Notes under the pieces: generated by a model
Databases searched by the model: none
What the model saw: the letters and a program-made list of their open reading frames with translations, nothing else
What the model was told of the DNA's origin: nothing
DNA from: Alphaproteobacteria bacterium
GTDB taxonomy: Bacteria > Pseudomonadota > Alphaproteobacteria > Paracaedibacterales > CAIULA01
Length of the DNA: 33,393 nt
Reading direction: 5' to 3'
Assembly (NCBI GenBank): GCA_019749935.1
Contig: JAIEPD010000032.1
Location: forward strand, 1 to 33,393
In this document: positions 7,061 through 15,242 of the stretch, in pieces
Numbering within the stretch: position 1 is the first letter of the stretch
How the letters are laid out: each line of letters begins with the position of its first letter
Made by a program: the position numbers and the translations under genes

Positions 7061-7829
7061 TAAACATAAAGTTCTCTCATATATTCAATGGGTGGGGGCA
7101 GTTTTAGCACTTTCTCTAGAGTCTCCTCAGGCAAGCCAAGTTTTAACCTTGTCTGAAAATAAAAGATTGGAAATTACGATTTCGCCTGATTCCATGAATC
7201 GAATTGCAGTTACCAATGATCGCATTGCTCAAGTCTTTGGCGATGAAGGGACTTTTGTCAGCCAAGCCGATGAGCATACAGGACAACTCTTTATTAAACC
7301 CAGTCCAGGAAATGGCACCAAGCCTCTCTCGATTACAGTCATCACTGAAAATGGCGTGACTCAAGATCTGATTCTTAAACCAACAGCAACAAGAGCAACC
7401 ACAACTGTTTTCAACACGAGTGTTCTTAACTCGAGAGTTTTCAACACAAGTGTTGTCAAAAACACTGCAAGGCAAGGTGTTTTTAAAGACACCATAAACT
7501 CAAGCATTGAGCCTCTCCAAACAACACTGCCGTTTCAAGAAGAGCTTTTACTCATCATGAGACAGCTTGTTGGTGGACAACTGATGGAAATAGAAGGAGA
7601 GGTGAACTATAACCGTTCAATTCCAGAAGGTTACAAGCTTGAACACGTAAAATCCTATCAAGCGGGCCCTTATCGTGGACAAGTGTTTTCTGTTCAAAAC
7701 ACCACCTCAACGGCCATTGAACTGTTAGAAAAATCCTTCTACCAAGCGGGTGATTTCGCTTTAAGTTTTGAAAAGCAGGTTCTTCTACCAGGAGAAAAAA
7801 CACAGCTTTTTGTGGTGAGGTCTTCATGA
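7047..7829 (+). CDS. traK: TraK, secretin-like outer-membrane core protein of the F-type channel
   Basis: This 260-residue protein has a signal peptide (residues about 1-30, ending SPQAS) and the TraK N-terminal domain: ITISPDSMNRIAVTNDRIAQV, then GQLFIKPS and SITVITENG. TraK resembles VirB9/secretins and forms the outer-membrane ring with TraB and TraV. F TraK is 242 residues. Between the N- and C-terminal domains (about 122-139) sits a repeated 5-residue unit (NTSVL, NSRVF, NTSVV), encoded by three 15-bp DNA palindromes described separately. The gene overlaps traB by 4 bases. Confidence 0.88.
   Translation: MRLHNKHKVLSYIQWVGAVLALSLESPQASQVLTLSENKRLEITISPDSMNRIAVTNDRIAQVFGDEGTFVSQADEHTGQLFIKPSPGNGTKPLSITVITENGVTQDLILKPTATRATTTVFNTSVLNSRVFNTSVVKNTARQGVFKDTINSSIEPLQTTLPFQEELLLIMRQLVGGQLMEIEGEVNYNRSIPEGYKLEHVKSYQAGPYRGQVFSVQNTTSTAIELLEKSFYQAGDFALSFEKQVLLPGEKTQLFVVRSS
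7413..7457 (+). repeat. Three tandem 15-bp self-complementary repeats inside traK
   Basis: AACAC-GA-GTGTT (7413-7424), AACTC-GA-GAGTT (7428-7439) and CAACAC-AA-GTGTTG (7442-7455) recur with an exact 15-bp period. Each is a palindrome, and the differing bases between units change in pairs, so each stem is preserved. In protein they give NTSVL-NSRVF-NTSVV. Confidence 0.7.
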
Positions 7830-9247
7830 AGACGATGATTGAGCTTTTCAAACGTCGCCAGCAAATTTTGCTCTTAAGTGTTATCGGAGTTCTGATGGTT
7901 ATTATTGTTGTTTTAGCGTGGGTTATAAAAGGAGAGTCAAAAAAATCCCCTTCAGAAGCAAAGCTTGATCACAAAACTTCCCTAACAACGGGCACTGGCC
8001 GGATTAATCCTCAAGAAGTTTGGGTCCATAAATTTACCAATAAAGCAGAACTGACCCATAAACGCTTAGAAGTTGTTGAACAGATGTTGGATAAGCTTTT
8101 AAAAATGAATGGGTCTTTACCACTTCATCAATCACCCTCTCATCAAGCCTCCAATCATCCAGCATCTTCTTACACATCCAAAGCTTTAGGAAATCATGTG
8201 AGTGAAAACCAAAAACCCTTTCCAACAGAAGCTGAAACTTTAAGATCAGAGCTGGATCAAGTGAAGAAAGAGGAAGGAAGCTCTTCTCAAGTTACCTCTT
8301 ATCAAAAAGATCAGGTTTTTCCTCAGCCTCCAATTGTTGAACCATCTGCTTCTTTGGTTTCTGGCAAAAGAGGAGGCAATCTTGCGCTCCCTTCTCAATT
8401 TCAATCAAAAGCGGTCCAGAAGGTAACGATTAGACTTCATAATTCAAAAGCCAATACCCTTCTTAAAACCACCGATAACACCATTCCAGCCGGTGCTTTT
8501 GCGAAAGCGATTCTTTTAGGGGGCGTGGATGCCAGTACTTCAATCCAATCCGCCAGTGATCCAAGACCTGTTCTGTTAAGAATCACCGATCCCGGGACCC
8601 TTCCTCGCAGGTTTAAATCAGATCTTAAAGGGTGTCATGTCTTAGCGGCGAGTTACGGCGATATCTCCAGTGAACGAGTGTTTATGCGCCTTGAAAAACT
8701 CACCTGTGTTGAAAGAAAAACAGGGGAAGTGGTTGAAATGACAGTTCAAGGTTATGTTGCAGGGGAAGATGGCAGAGCGGGTCTTAGGGGGTCTGTTGTT
8801 GATAGAGCTGGAGAAAGCATGAGAAATGCTCTTGTGGGAGGGTTTTTTAGTGGCATGGGGAGCTTTTTAAGTCAAGCCCATAATCCTATAACCTTTTCGC
8901 CGATGAATGGCTTGGCTCAAACCAATCCTTTAACGAATGAAGCAATACTCAAACAAGGAGCTGCCAAAGGTACCAGTAACGCCCTTGAAAAATACGCCGA
9001 TTTTTATATAAAGCGCGCCGAACAACTGCAACCGGTGATACAAGTTGCAGCCGGCAGACCCGTGGATATTGTCTTTAGCCAAGGCCTTGCTTTTGGAGAT
9101 AGCGCCATCCGCCAAGCCGTTGGCAAAATCAATGATCAAAAACGTCACCAGCAAATTCAAACGGTAGAAGAAAATCCTACCTCTGTGCAGGCTTGGATCC
9201 CGCCTGAATCAACCTCACCTCAAAATCTTTCTCAGGGAGGCTCTTAA
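7826..9247 (+). CDS. traB: TraB, VirB10-like channel-spanning protein
   Basis: TraB links the inner and outer membrane through the periplasm. The 473 residues (F TraB is 475) show an N-terminal membrane helix at about 14-34 (ILLLSVIGVLMVIIVVLAWVI). A helical stretch around 70-95 and a Ser/Pro/His/Gln-rich linker to about 190 follow, then the VirB10/TrbI domain with NTIPAGAFAKAILLGGVDAS, GCHVLAASYGDISSERVFMRL and the VQGYVAGEDGRAGLRGSVVD block. The glycine-rich antenna-like region around residues 330-355 fits the outer-membrane pore segment. Its stop overlaps the traV start. Confidence 0.92.
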   Translation: MKTMIELFKRRQQILLLSVIGVLMVIIVVLAWVIKGESKKSPSEAKLDHKTSLTTGTGRINPQEVWVHKFTNKAELTHKRLEVVEQMLDKLLKMNGSLPLHQSPSHQASNHPASSYTSKALGNHVSENQKPFPTEAETLRSELDQVKKEEGSSSQVTSYQKDQVFPQPPIVEPSASLVSGKRGGNLALPSQFQSKAVQKVTIRLHNSKANTLLKTTDNTIPAGAFAKAILLGGVDASTSIQSASDPRPVLLRITDPGTLPRRFKSDLKGCHVLAASYGDISSERVFMRLEKLTCVERKTGEVVEMTVQGYVAGEDGRAGLRGSVVDRAGESMRNALVGGFFSGMGSFLSQAHNPITFSPMNGLAQTNPLTNEAILKQGAAKGTSNALEKYADFYIKRAEQLQPVIQVAAGRPVDIVFSQGLAFGDSAIRQAVGKINDQKRHQQIQTVEENPTSVQAWIPPESTSPQNLSQGGS

Positions 9248-9741
9248 TGAAATCATTTGCAATGAAACCCCTTGCAAGGGAACAAATTGGTCATCATTCA
9301 GTAAACAAACCCTCTATTGTTAAACCTTTCCTTCCTTTTTTATCGGTTTTAATGCTGCTTTCAGGATGTTCAACAACTTCTGAAGTGTTTGAGTGTGAAG
9401 CTGGCAAAGGCATTGGCTGTAAATCGATCAGTGAAGTCAACAAGATGGTCGACACTGGGAAATTAGCACATAACGAAGAACCCAACTCTCTTAAGGCTGT
9501 TGCTCCTGTTTTTGCCCACAATAACATGAACACTGAAAGCAATCCTGTTAAGGCCCATGAAATTGTCTTATCCGATCTAACAACGGTGAGTCGGGTCCAA
9601 GAAACCCCTTTACGAATTTGGATAGCCCCCTTTCAAGATGAACAAGGAAACCTACATGAAGGCAGTGTTGTTCACACCGTGATCCGCCCTGGTTACTGGC
9701 AATTAACCCCCAATGGTGAGGGGGTTAAACATGCTGAGTGA
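9247..9741 (+). CDS. traV: TraV, outer-membrane lipoprotein of the core complex
   Basis: This 164-residue protein has a lipobox, LLSGC, with the lipidated cysteine at about residue 41. The leader before it is unusually long and basic (a start further in would be more typical), but the ATG overlapping the traB stop (TAATG) favours this start. Cysteines after the lipobox (VFECEAGKGIGCKS) match the TraV family, and a C-terminal RIWIAPFQDEQGNLHEGSVV block is the conserved TraV end. TraV anchors TraK to the outer membrane. F TraV is 171 residues. Its 3' end overlaps traC. Confidence 0.88.
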   Translation: MKSFAMKPLAREQIGHHSVNKPSIVKPFLPFLSVLMLLSGCSTTSEVFECEAGKGIGCKSISEVNKMVDTGKLAHNEEPNSLKAVAPVFAHNNMNTESNPVKAHEIVLSDLTTVSRVQETPLRIWIAPFQDEQGNLHEGSVVHTVIRPGYWQLTPNGEGVKHAE

Positions 9742-12259
9742 TTTCGGAAAAAAGATTCTCTCTTTCTTTGGCGATTCGGAACAAAGCGCTGGGGGAAGTT
9801 CTTATTACAACGAAGCTTTAAAAGGATTGTCTCAGTTTTATACCTTGTCAGCCTTTTTACCTTATGAGAGCTATGATGAAACAACACAGCTCTTTTTTAA
9901 TCAAGATAGTGTTGGTTTTGTGATTGAAACGCTTCCTTTGGTGGGGGCTTCTGAAGAAATGCAACGTGAGGTCAGTGGACTCTTTCAACATGTGCTTCCT
10001 GAAGAAAGCAGTCTGCAAATCATTTTATGGGCAGATCCTCATATTGGTGATTTTTGTGATACTTGGCAAAAGGCTCGGTTGGGGCGTAATCCTGTCATTG
10101 AAAACCTAGCACAAAAACGATCAACGTTTTTAAAACAGCAAGCTTTTTATTCTAAGCAGAGTCCTTATACTTTACGAACTTTTCGGTGCTTTTTAGCCTA
10201 TACGCAAGCGAGTAAGGGTAAGAGCCTTAATTCTGTTATTTTGGCTGAGGTTAACAGAATCAAAAACCAAATCCAAACTACTTTGGAAATGCTCGGGCTT
10301 CCGGTTTGTATCTGGCAACCAGAGCATTTATTACAAACAGTGAATGGGTTGTTTAATTTAGATCCTTCTCGAGTTAATTTAGAAAAGGTACGTTGGAACA
10401 AACTGCAATATTTAAAGGAACAAATTACAAGTCCAACCACGCATCTCATGGTCAGAAGTGATGGGTTGTCTCTGAATGCGCATCAGGTGCAAGTTAGAGC
10501 TTACCAAGTGCGTCACTATCCAGATGTTTGGTCCTTACATGCTATGGGGCAATTGATTGGGGATGAAGATCGAGACTTTGCGCAAATTCCTTGCCCTTTT
10601 CTGATTCATTATGGCATCCATACTCCAAAACAAGACAAACCCAAAACAAAGGTTTTAGCAAAATCAACTTATGTGGAAAGACAAGCGTATTCTCCTATCG
10701 GCAAATATCTTCCCTCGATTCAAAGAGAAGCCGATGAACTTGGGTTTGTTCGAACGCAATTAGGAAAGGGAGAGAGGATTGTTCAAACCCAATTTAATGT
10801 CATCCTCTTTGCCCATGAAAATCTTTTACCAACCGCAGAGCAAATTCTTTTTAACTTGTACCAAAGTAAAGAATGGCGGTTAGAATCGACTACCTTTTTA
10901 CATCTCCCTACATTCTTAAGTTGTTTACCAATGATGTGGGGAGAAAAGGGGATTAAAAGCTTACTGAGTTTAGGACGTCTTAAAACAACCCTCTCAACAG
11001 AATCTGCCAATCTATTACCTCTTCAAGGAGAATGGCAGGGAACAAAAAGTCCAGGCATGATCTTAAGTGGTAGAAAAGGCCAGATCTTTACCTTCTGTCC
11101 TTTTGATAACAATGCTGGAAACTATAACGTTTCTGTGGTGGGACGATCCGGTTCTGGCAAATCTGTCTTTATGCAAGAGCTAATGACTTCAACGTTAGGT
11201 CTTGGCGGCAAAGTGTTTGTGATGGATGTCGGGCGCAGTTTTGAAAAGACTTGTTCTTTACTTGAGGGGCAGTTTATTGAATTTAAACCCAAAAGTCCTT
11301 TATCCACCAATTCGCTTTGTTTAAATCCCTTTTCAACGATATCACCGCATGATGAAGAAGCGGCTCAAGATGCTCTTGCGATGCTTAAATCCGTCATTAT
11401 GCTGATGGCAGCTCCCACCCAAGGGGTTGATGATGTCGGCGCTGCTTTGATTGAACAAGCCATGCGAGAAACATGGAAAATATATGGACAACACTGCACG
11501 ATCACCCATATAGCCGATTGGTTATTAGGACATTCTCATAAAAAAGCTCAAGATTTAGGAACCATGCTCTCTCCTTATACTCAAAACGGAGTTTATGGTC
11601 GATTTTTTAATGGTCCAGCAACGGTGAATTTGGATAAGCCTTTGGTTGTGGTGGAGTTAGAAGAACTGAAAGAACGTCAAGACCTTCAAGCGGTTGTTGT
11701 GCAAATGATGATTATTAACATTACCAACCGTATGTTTTTAGGAGATCGCAAAACACCCTTTCATATCGTCTTTGATGAAGCGTGGGACATGCTCCGCTCG
11801 AATCAAAGTGGTGTCTTTATTGAAACCTTAGCGAGACGTCTTCGGAAATACTATGGCTCTTTAATCGTTGGCACGCAAAGCATTAATGATTTTTTTGTAA
11901 ACCCTGCTGCTCAAGCGGCTTTTGATAATTCAGATTGGATGTGCCTTTTGTCGCAAAAGAAAGAATCCATTGAACAGCTTAAAAAAAGTGGGAGGATTGC
12001 CTTGACACCCCTTATGGAAGCCCAACTAAGTTCTGTTAAAACCAAGCATGGGTCTTATGCAGAAATTATGATTTACAGTTCCAATGGTTATGCTGTGGGA
12101 AGGCTTATCTTAGATCCTTATTCAGGACTTCTTTATTCAACTAAAGCTGAAGAATATGCTGCCGTGCAAGCTTTACGTGCTCAAGGCTTAAGTGTTTCTG
12201 ATGCTATTGAACAATTACTCAAAAACCAAGAAGAGAGGAGCCAAAAAGAGAGGAAATAA
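9731..12259 (+). CDS. traC: TraC, VirB4-family ATPase for pilus assembly
   Basis: TraC is the cytoplasmic ATPase that powers pilus assembly. ATG 9731 is chosen because GAGGGGG lies 5-6 bases upstream; an in-frame ATG at 9713 would add six residues. The 842-residue product (F TraC is 875) has Walker A GRSGSGKS at about 471-478 and Walker B IVFDEAWDML with D682/E683. Between and after these come the VirB4 block FFNGPATVNLDKPLVVVELEELK and a sensor region with GTQSINDFF. The N-terminal 300 residues form the TraC/F-type scaffold domain. The C-terminus ends in a Lys/Glu-rich tail encoded by purine-rich DNA. Confidence 0.95.
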   Translation: MLSDFGKKILSFFGDSEQSAGGSSYYNEALKGLSQFYTLSAFLPYESYDETTQLFFNQDSVGFVIETLPLVGASEEMQREVSGLFQHVLPEESSLQIILWADPHIGDFCDTWQKARLGRNPVIENLAQKRSTFLKQQAFYSKQSPYTLRTFRCFLAYTQASKGKSLNSVILAEVNRIKNQIQTTLEMLGLPVCIWQPEHLLQTVNGLFNLDPSRVNLEKVRWNKLQYLKEQITSPTTHLMVRSDGLSLNAHQVQVRAYQVRHYPDVWSLHAMGQLIGDEDRDFAQIPCPFLIHYGIHTPKQDKPKTKVLAKSTYVERQAYSPIGKYLPSIQREADELGFVRTQLGKGERIVQTQFNVILFAHENLLPTAEQILFNLYQSKEWRLESTTFLHLPTFLSCLPMMWGEKGIKSLLSLGRLKTTLSTESANLLPLQGEWQGTKSPGMILSGRKGQIFTFCPFDNNAGNYNVSVVGRSGSGKSVFMQELMTSTLGLGGKVFVMDVGRSFEKTCSLLEGQFIEFKPKSPLSTNSLCLNPFSTISPHDEEAAQDALAMLKSVIMLMAAPTQGVDDVGAALIEQAMRETWKIYGQHCTITHIADWLLGHSHKKAQDLGTMLSPYTQNGVYGRFFNGPATVNLDKPLVVVELEELKERQDLQAVVVQMMIINITNRMFLGDRKTPFHIVFDEAWDMLRSNQSGVFIETLARRLRKYYGSLIVGTQSINDFFVNPAAQAAFDNSDWMCLLSQKKESIEQLKKSGRIALTPLMEAQLSSVKTKHGSYAEIMIYSSNGYAVGRLILDPYSGLLYSTKAEEYAAVQALRAQGLSVSDAIEQLLKNQEERSQKERK

Positions 12260-12306
12260 GAATGGAGATAAGAGTAAGAGAGGAACCAAGAAGAAAGGAA
12301 AAGTGT
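12232..12306 (+). repeat. Purine-rich spacer with repeated AGAGAGGARCCAA words
   Basis: The traC end and the traC-trbI gap are almost purely A/G, with AGAGAGGAGCCAA at 12232-12244 and AGAGAGGAACCAA at 12277-12289. A third copy, AGAGAGGAACCAAAAGG, lies inside traD near 24569. The stretch contains several Shine-Dalgarno-like GAGG and AGGA words. Confidence 0.45.
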
Positions 12307-12669
12307 ATGAAGAAAACCATTATTCAAACCACAACGATTGTATTGATTCTGTTCGAGTTGACGATTTTAAGCATCTTTCTCTTTTTAAGACCGAAATACG
12401 CCTTTGGCACAATAGATACAAACGTTTTAATTGCAAAACAATCACAAATCCTTGCCAAGCACTATCCCCATCCCCAAGGAAAAGTCAGTCACCATCTCCT
12501 GCAACAGGGTGCTGACGAGATTAAAGAGAAGGTTGCAACCTTTGCCAAAGAGAATAACCTTGTCTTGATTGCCAAGGGAGCGATTTGGGGAGGGGCTCTT
12601 CCCGATTATACAGAAAAAATCTTTCATCTCTTAAATGCCAACACCAACCCGTTAGAGCAAGAGTCTTGA
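12307..12669 (+). CDS. trbI: TrbI, inner-membrane protein affecting pilus retraction
   Basis: ATG 12307 follows AAAGGAAAAG at suitable spacing and gives 120 residues (F TrbI is 128). An upstream ATG at 12262 would add a 15-residue Arg/Glu-rich leader read from the purine-rich spacer and is less likely. The protein has one N-terminal membrane helix (TIVLILFELTILSIFLFL, about 10-27) and a C-terminal block NNLVLIAKGAIWGGALPDYTE, the TrbI family signature. It is placed between traC and traW exactly as in the F plasmid. Confidence 0.85.
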   Translation: MKKTIIQTTTIVLILFELTILSIFLFLRPKYAFGTIDTNVLIAKQSQILAKHYPHPQGKVSHHLLQQGADEIKEKVATFAKENNLVLIAKGAIWGGALPDYTEKIFHLLNANTNPLEQES

Positions 12670-12686
12670 ATGGAGGTGGACATACT

Positions 12687-13322
12687 ATGATCAAAGGCTT
12701 CTGTTATCTCTTCATCATAAACATCGCTTTCCTGCCCACGGCACAGGCTGAGCTTTTGAATGATTATGGCGTTGTTGGCAATACGTTTGAGATCCTGGAA
12801 GAAGATTTATTAGAGGTTATAGAAAGGAGGCTTCAAAGGATCGAGGAAGAAGGAGGTATCCAAAACCACCAAAACAAAATAGCGCTAGGGATTCAAGAAA
12901 AGATTAAAAGGCCAAAACCTGTTGAAGAAATTCACCACACAAAAGAACCAAGATCGTTCGCCTATGATCCTAGTATCATCGTTCCCTATGATCTAAAAGA
13001 CCACGAGGGTCAAATCTTTCATGGTAAAGGGACTAAAGTTAATCCTTTGGATTATCAGTCCCTTACAAAATCCCTTCTCTTTATTGATGGGGATGATGAA
13101 GCTCAGGTGAATTGGGCAAAAGAGCAAGAACCTAACAGTCAAATTATTCTAACGAGCGGCTCTCCTTTTGAGTTGATGGAGAAGCGAGATCGACCTGTTT
13201 ATTTTGATCAAGAAGGAGTTCTCACTAAAAAGCTTGGTATCTTTCAGGTCCCAGCTAAAGTTACTCAACAAGGAAAGCATCTGTTGATTGAGGAAATCAA
13301 TCTTTACAAGGAAGGAGATTGA
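12687..13322 (+). CDS. traW: TraW, periplasmic pilus assembly protein
   Basis: ATG 12687 has GGAGGTGG about 8 bases upstream and starts with a signal peptide (GFCYLFIINIAFLPTAQA). The 211-residue length matches F TraW (210). Family features are NDYGVVGNTFEILEEDLLEVI near the mature N-terminus, YDPSIIVPYDLKDHEGQIFHGKGTKVNPLD in the middle (shown here only as a named block), and the thioredoxin-like LFIDGDDEAQVNWA with a C-terminal VPAKVTQQGKHLLIEEI. TraW works with TrbC and TraU in periplasmic pilus assembly. Its stop lies one base before the traU start. Confidence 0.92.
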   Translation: MIKGFCYLFIINIAFLPTAQAELLNDYGVVGNTFEILEEDLLEVIERRLQRIEEEGGIQNHQNKIALGIQEKIKRPKPVEEIHHTKEPRSFAYDPSIIVPYDLKDHEGQIFHGKGTKVNPLDYQSLTKSLLFIDGDDEAQVNWAKEQEPNSQIILTSGSPFELMEKRDRPVYFDQEGVLTKKLGIFQVPAKVTQQGKHLLIEEINLYKEGD

Positions 13323-13323
13323 T

Positions 13324-14688
13324 ATGATTAAAGGAGGTAAAACTCTTTCTTTTACAGGGCAACTTTTGCGAAGTGTTGGTTGTTCTTTGCAGAATTGTTT
13401 TCATCAGAAGAAAGAGAAAACCCATCTAGAAAATAAGATAACAATGAGAATCAGAGCTGTTGTTTCTGAAGCAACCATGATGAATCTAAAAAGTTCAAAA
13501 AAGCGATCTTCCCCATCCCAAGGAGAACTTTGTAAAAATTTAGAAGAAAACCATATCCAGACCTGCGGGATACACACGCTTAAAAGAAAGATAGTAAGAG
13601 AAGCAAGCAGTGCAACACATAAAAAATCAGCAGAACAAGAAATCATAAAACCTTCTTTATTTATTAAAGGATTATCCTTTATAAGGCCTTTTGTCTTTTA
13701 TAGCATTCTGCTTTTATTTTCTCTAGGGGTTGCAGAGGCAAACTGCCAAGGCCGGTTTGTCAATCCTTTAACCGATATTTGTTGGTCTTGTTTGTTTCCC
13801 ATGACCATTGGGGGCGCCAATGTAAGTGGAGGAGGCTTTGAGGATACACCGAATCCTTCAGGGTTTACTTGCTTATGTCCAAGGCCCCCTTTAAATCTCC
13901 CAACCCCAGGCGTTCCGATTTCTTTTTGGGAACCGGCTCGTCTCGTTGATGTGACTCGAACACCTTATTGCCTGATTAATATGGGTGGGATTCAATTGGC
14001 AGGAGGTAACCGGATGCAAGGACGAGGCAGTGTTGCTGCTAAGGGTCATTCTGGGGGATTAAGGAGAAGTTTTTATCAAGTTCATTGGTATGTGTATCCT
14101 GTTATTTATTGGCTTGAACTCTTAACGGATTTTGCTTGTCTAGAAAGAGCAAGCTTTGATGTTGCCTATTTAACGGAATTGGATCCTTTATGGAATGACG
14201 AAGAAACTGGCTTTATTCTCAATCCTGAAGCTGTTTTGTTTGGTAATCCCATTGCTCAGGCCGCTTGTGCAGCAGATTGTGCCCTGGCTTCCAGCGGGTT
14301 TCCCAATGATGCCTTGTTTTGGTGTGGCGGATGTCAGGGGTCTTTGTATCCATTCTCTGGATCCATACCGGCTCATGTCGGAGGGGTGCAGGCAAGCTTG
14401 CTGGCTACGATGAAACTGATGGGCAAATTACATCGTCAATTGATGCTCCATGGCACGATGGGTAAAGAAGGCCAGTGCCAAAGGTATCCCATGCCGATTA
14501 TTAAAAAAACTCAATACAAAACCCAGATGGTCTATCCCTTTCCAACAATTGGTCCCTCCACTGGAAGAGGAGGATGCCATCCTTTGGGACGCAGTGAAAC
14601 TTTATGGGCATCAGGCAAAGAATTTCCTTATCAGGGAGAGGATTTTGGCTATTTGATTTGGAGGAAAAGATCGTGCTGCGTCATGTGA
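13324..14688 (+). CDS. traU: TraU, periplasmic mating-channel protein with an unusual N-terminal extension
   Basis: ATG 13324 follows AAGGAGATTGAT and gives 454 residues against about 330 in F TraU. The conserved TraU domain begins with CQGRFVNPLTDICWSCLFPM at about residue 140 and runs to the end, including MPIIKKTQYKTQMVYPFPT and GEDFGYLIWRKRSCC. Cysteines are plentiful, as expected for a disulfide-rich periplasmic protein. The hydrophobic export segment (PFVFYSILLLFSLGVAEA) sits at about 120-137, so some 115 Lys/Ser-rich residues precede it. This looks like an extra cytoplasmic leader or an upstream ORF fused to the signal peptide. No ATG lies just before the export segment. Confidence 0.88.
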   Translation: MIKGGKTLSFTGQLLRSVGCSLQNCFHQKKEKTHLENKITMRIRAVVSEATMMNLKSSKKRSSPSQGELCKNLEENHIQTCGIHTLKRKIVREASSATHKKSAEQEIIKPSLFIKGLSFIRPFVFYSILLLFSLGVAEANCQGRFVNPLTDICWSCLFPMTIGGANVSGGGFEDTPNPSGFTCLCPRPPLNLPTPGVPISFWEPARLVDVTRTPYCLINMGGIQLAGGNRMQGRGSVAAKGHSGGLRRSFYQVHWYVYPVIYWLELLTDFACLERASFDVAYLTELDPLWNDEETGFILNPEAVLFGNPIAQAACAADCALASSGFPNDALFWCGGCQGSLYPFSGSIPAHVGGVQASLLATMKLMGKLHRQLMLHGTMGKEGQCQRYPMPIIKKTQYKTQMVYPFPTIGPSTGRGGCHPLGRSETLWASGKEFPYQGEDFGYLIWRKRSCCVM

Positions 14689-15242
14689 TGTACTTTTTTC
14701 TTTTCTTATCAATGTTCTCCTTAGCAAAGGCGGAAGACCATAAGGTTTGGGCTTTGCAACAGCAAGGGCAAAGTCAGGCCTTAATCAAATATTATGAGAA
14801 AGAGGCTTTAGATCTTAAAAACCAAGCGCCTTCCCCTTTTAAAGCAAAAGGATGTTCGTCTCAAAACACTATAAGCTGTCTAAAAGAGAAAGAGTCAAAG
14901 CAACCGATAGAAACAAATCAAGCAAACACTGACTCTACGATTTACATCTTTGTTTCCTTGAGCATCCCCAAAGAGTCCTTAAAGGCTTTAGCGGTGGAGG
15001 CTAAAAAGCATAAGGCTGTGTTTGTGATTCGAGGGCTTATTGACAACAGTTTTTTGAAAACGGCAACTTTTGTAAAAGAATTAGGCGAAAGTGTTGTTTT
15101 AGATCCGCTCTTGTTCAGAGAGTATAACGTTGTCGTTGTGCCGACTTTTATAGAAGCACACCAGGCCGGTTATAAAAAGATCAGTGGCAATATCACCCTT
15201 GCTTATGCCCTTGAAAAATTTAAAGAGGGCCATATTAAATGA
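14673..15242 (+). CDS. trbC: TrbC, F-type periplasmic assembly protein
   Basis: GTG 14673 is chosen because GGAGGA lies 7-8 bases upstream; the later ATG 14688 would sit too far from it. The 189-residue product begins with a signal peptide (YFFLFLSMFSLAKA) and overlaps the traU end by 16 bases. The C-terminal half carries the TrbC signature: IYIFVSLSIPKESLKALAVE, then AVFVIRGLIDNSF and VVVVPTFIEA, a thioredoxin-like fold without a CxxC. F TrbC is 212 residues and pairs with TraW, its neighbour in many systems. Confidence 0.9.
   Translation: MLRHVMYFFLFLSMFSLAKAEDHKVWALQQQGQSQALIKYYEKEALDLKNQAPSPFKAKGCSSQNTISCLKEKESKQPIETNQANTDSTIYIFVSLSIPKESLKALAVEAKKHKAVFVIRGLIDNSFLKTATFVKELGESVVLDPLLFREYNVVVVPTFIEAHQAGYKKISGNITLAYALEKFKEGHIK

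Noticed and set aside
12192-12515. Alternative plus-strand frame across the traC-trbI junction
   Set aside because: It is a shadow of traC and trbI in another frame, without family similarity.
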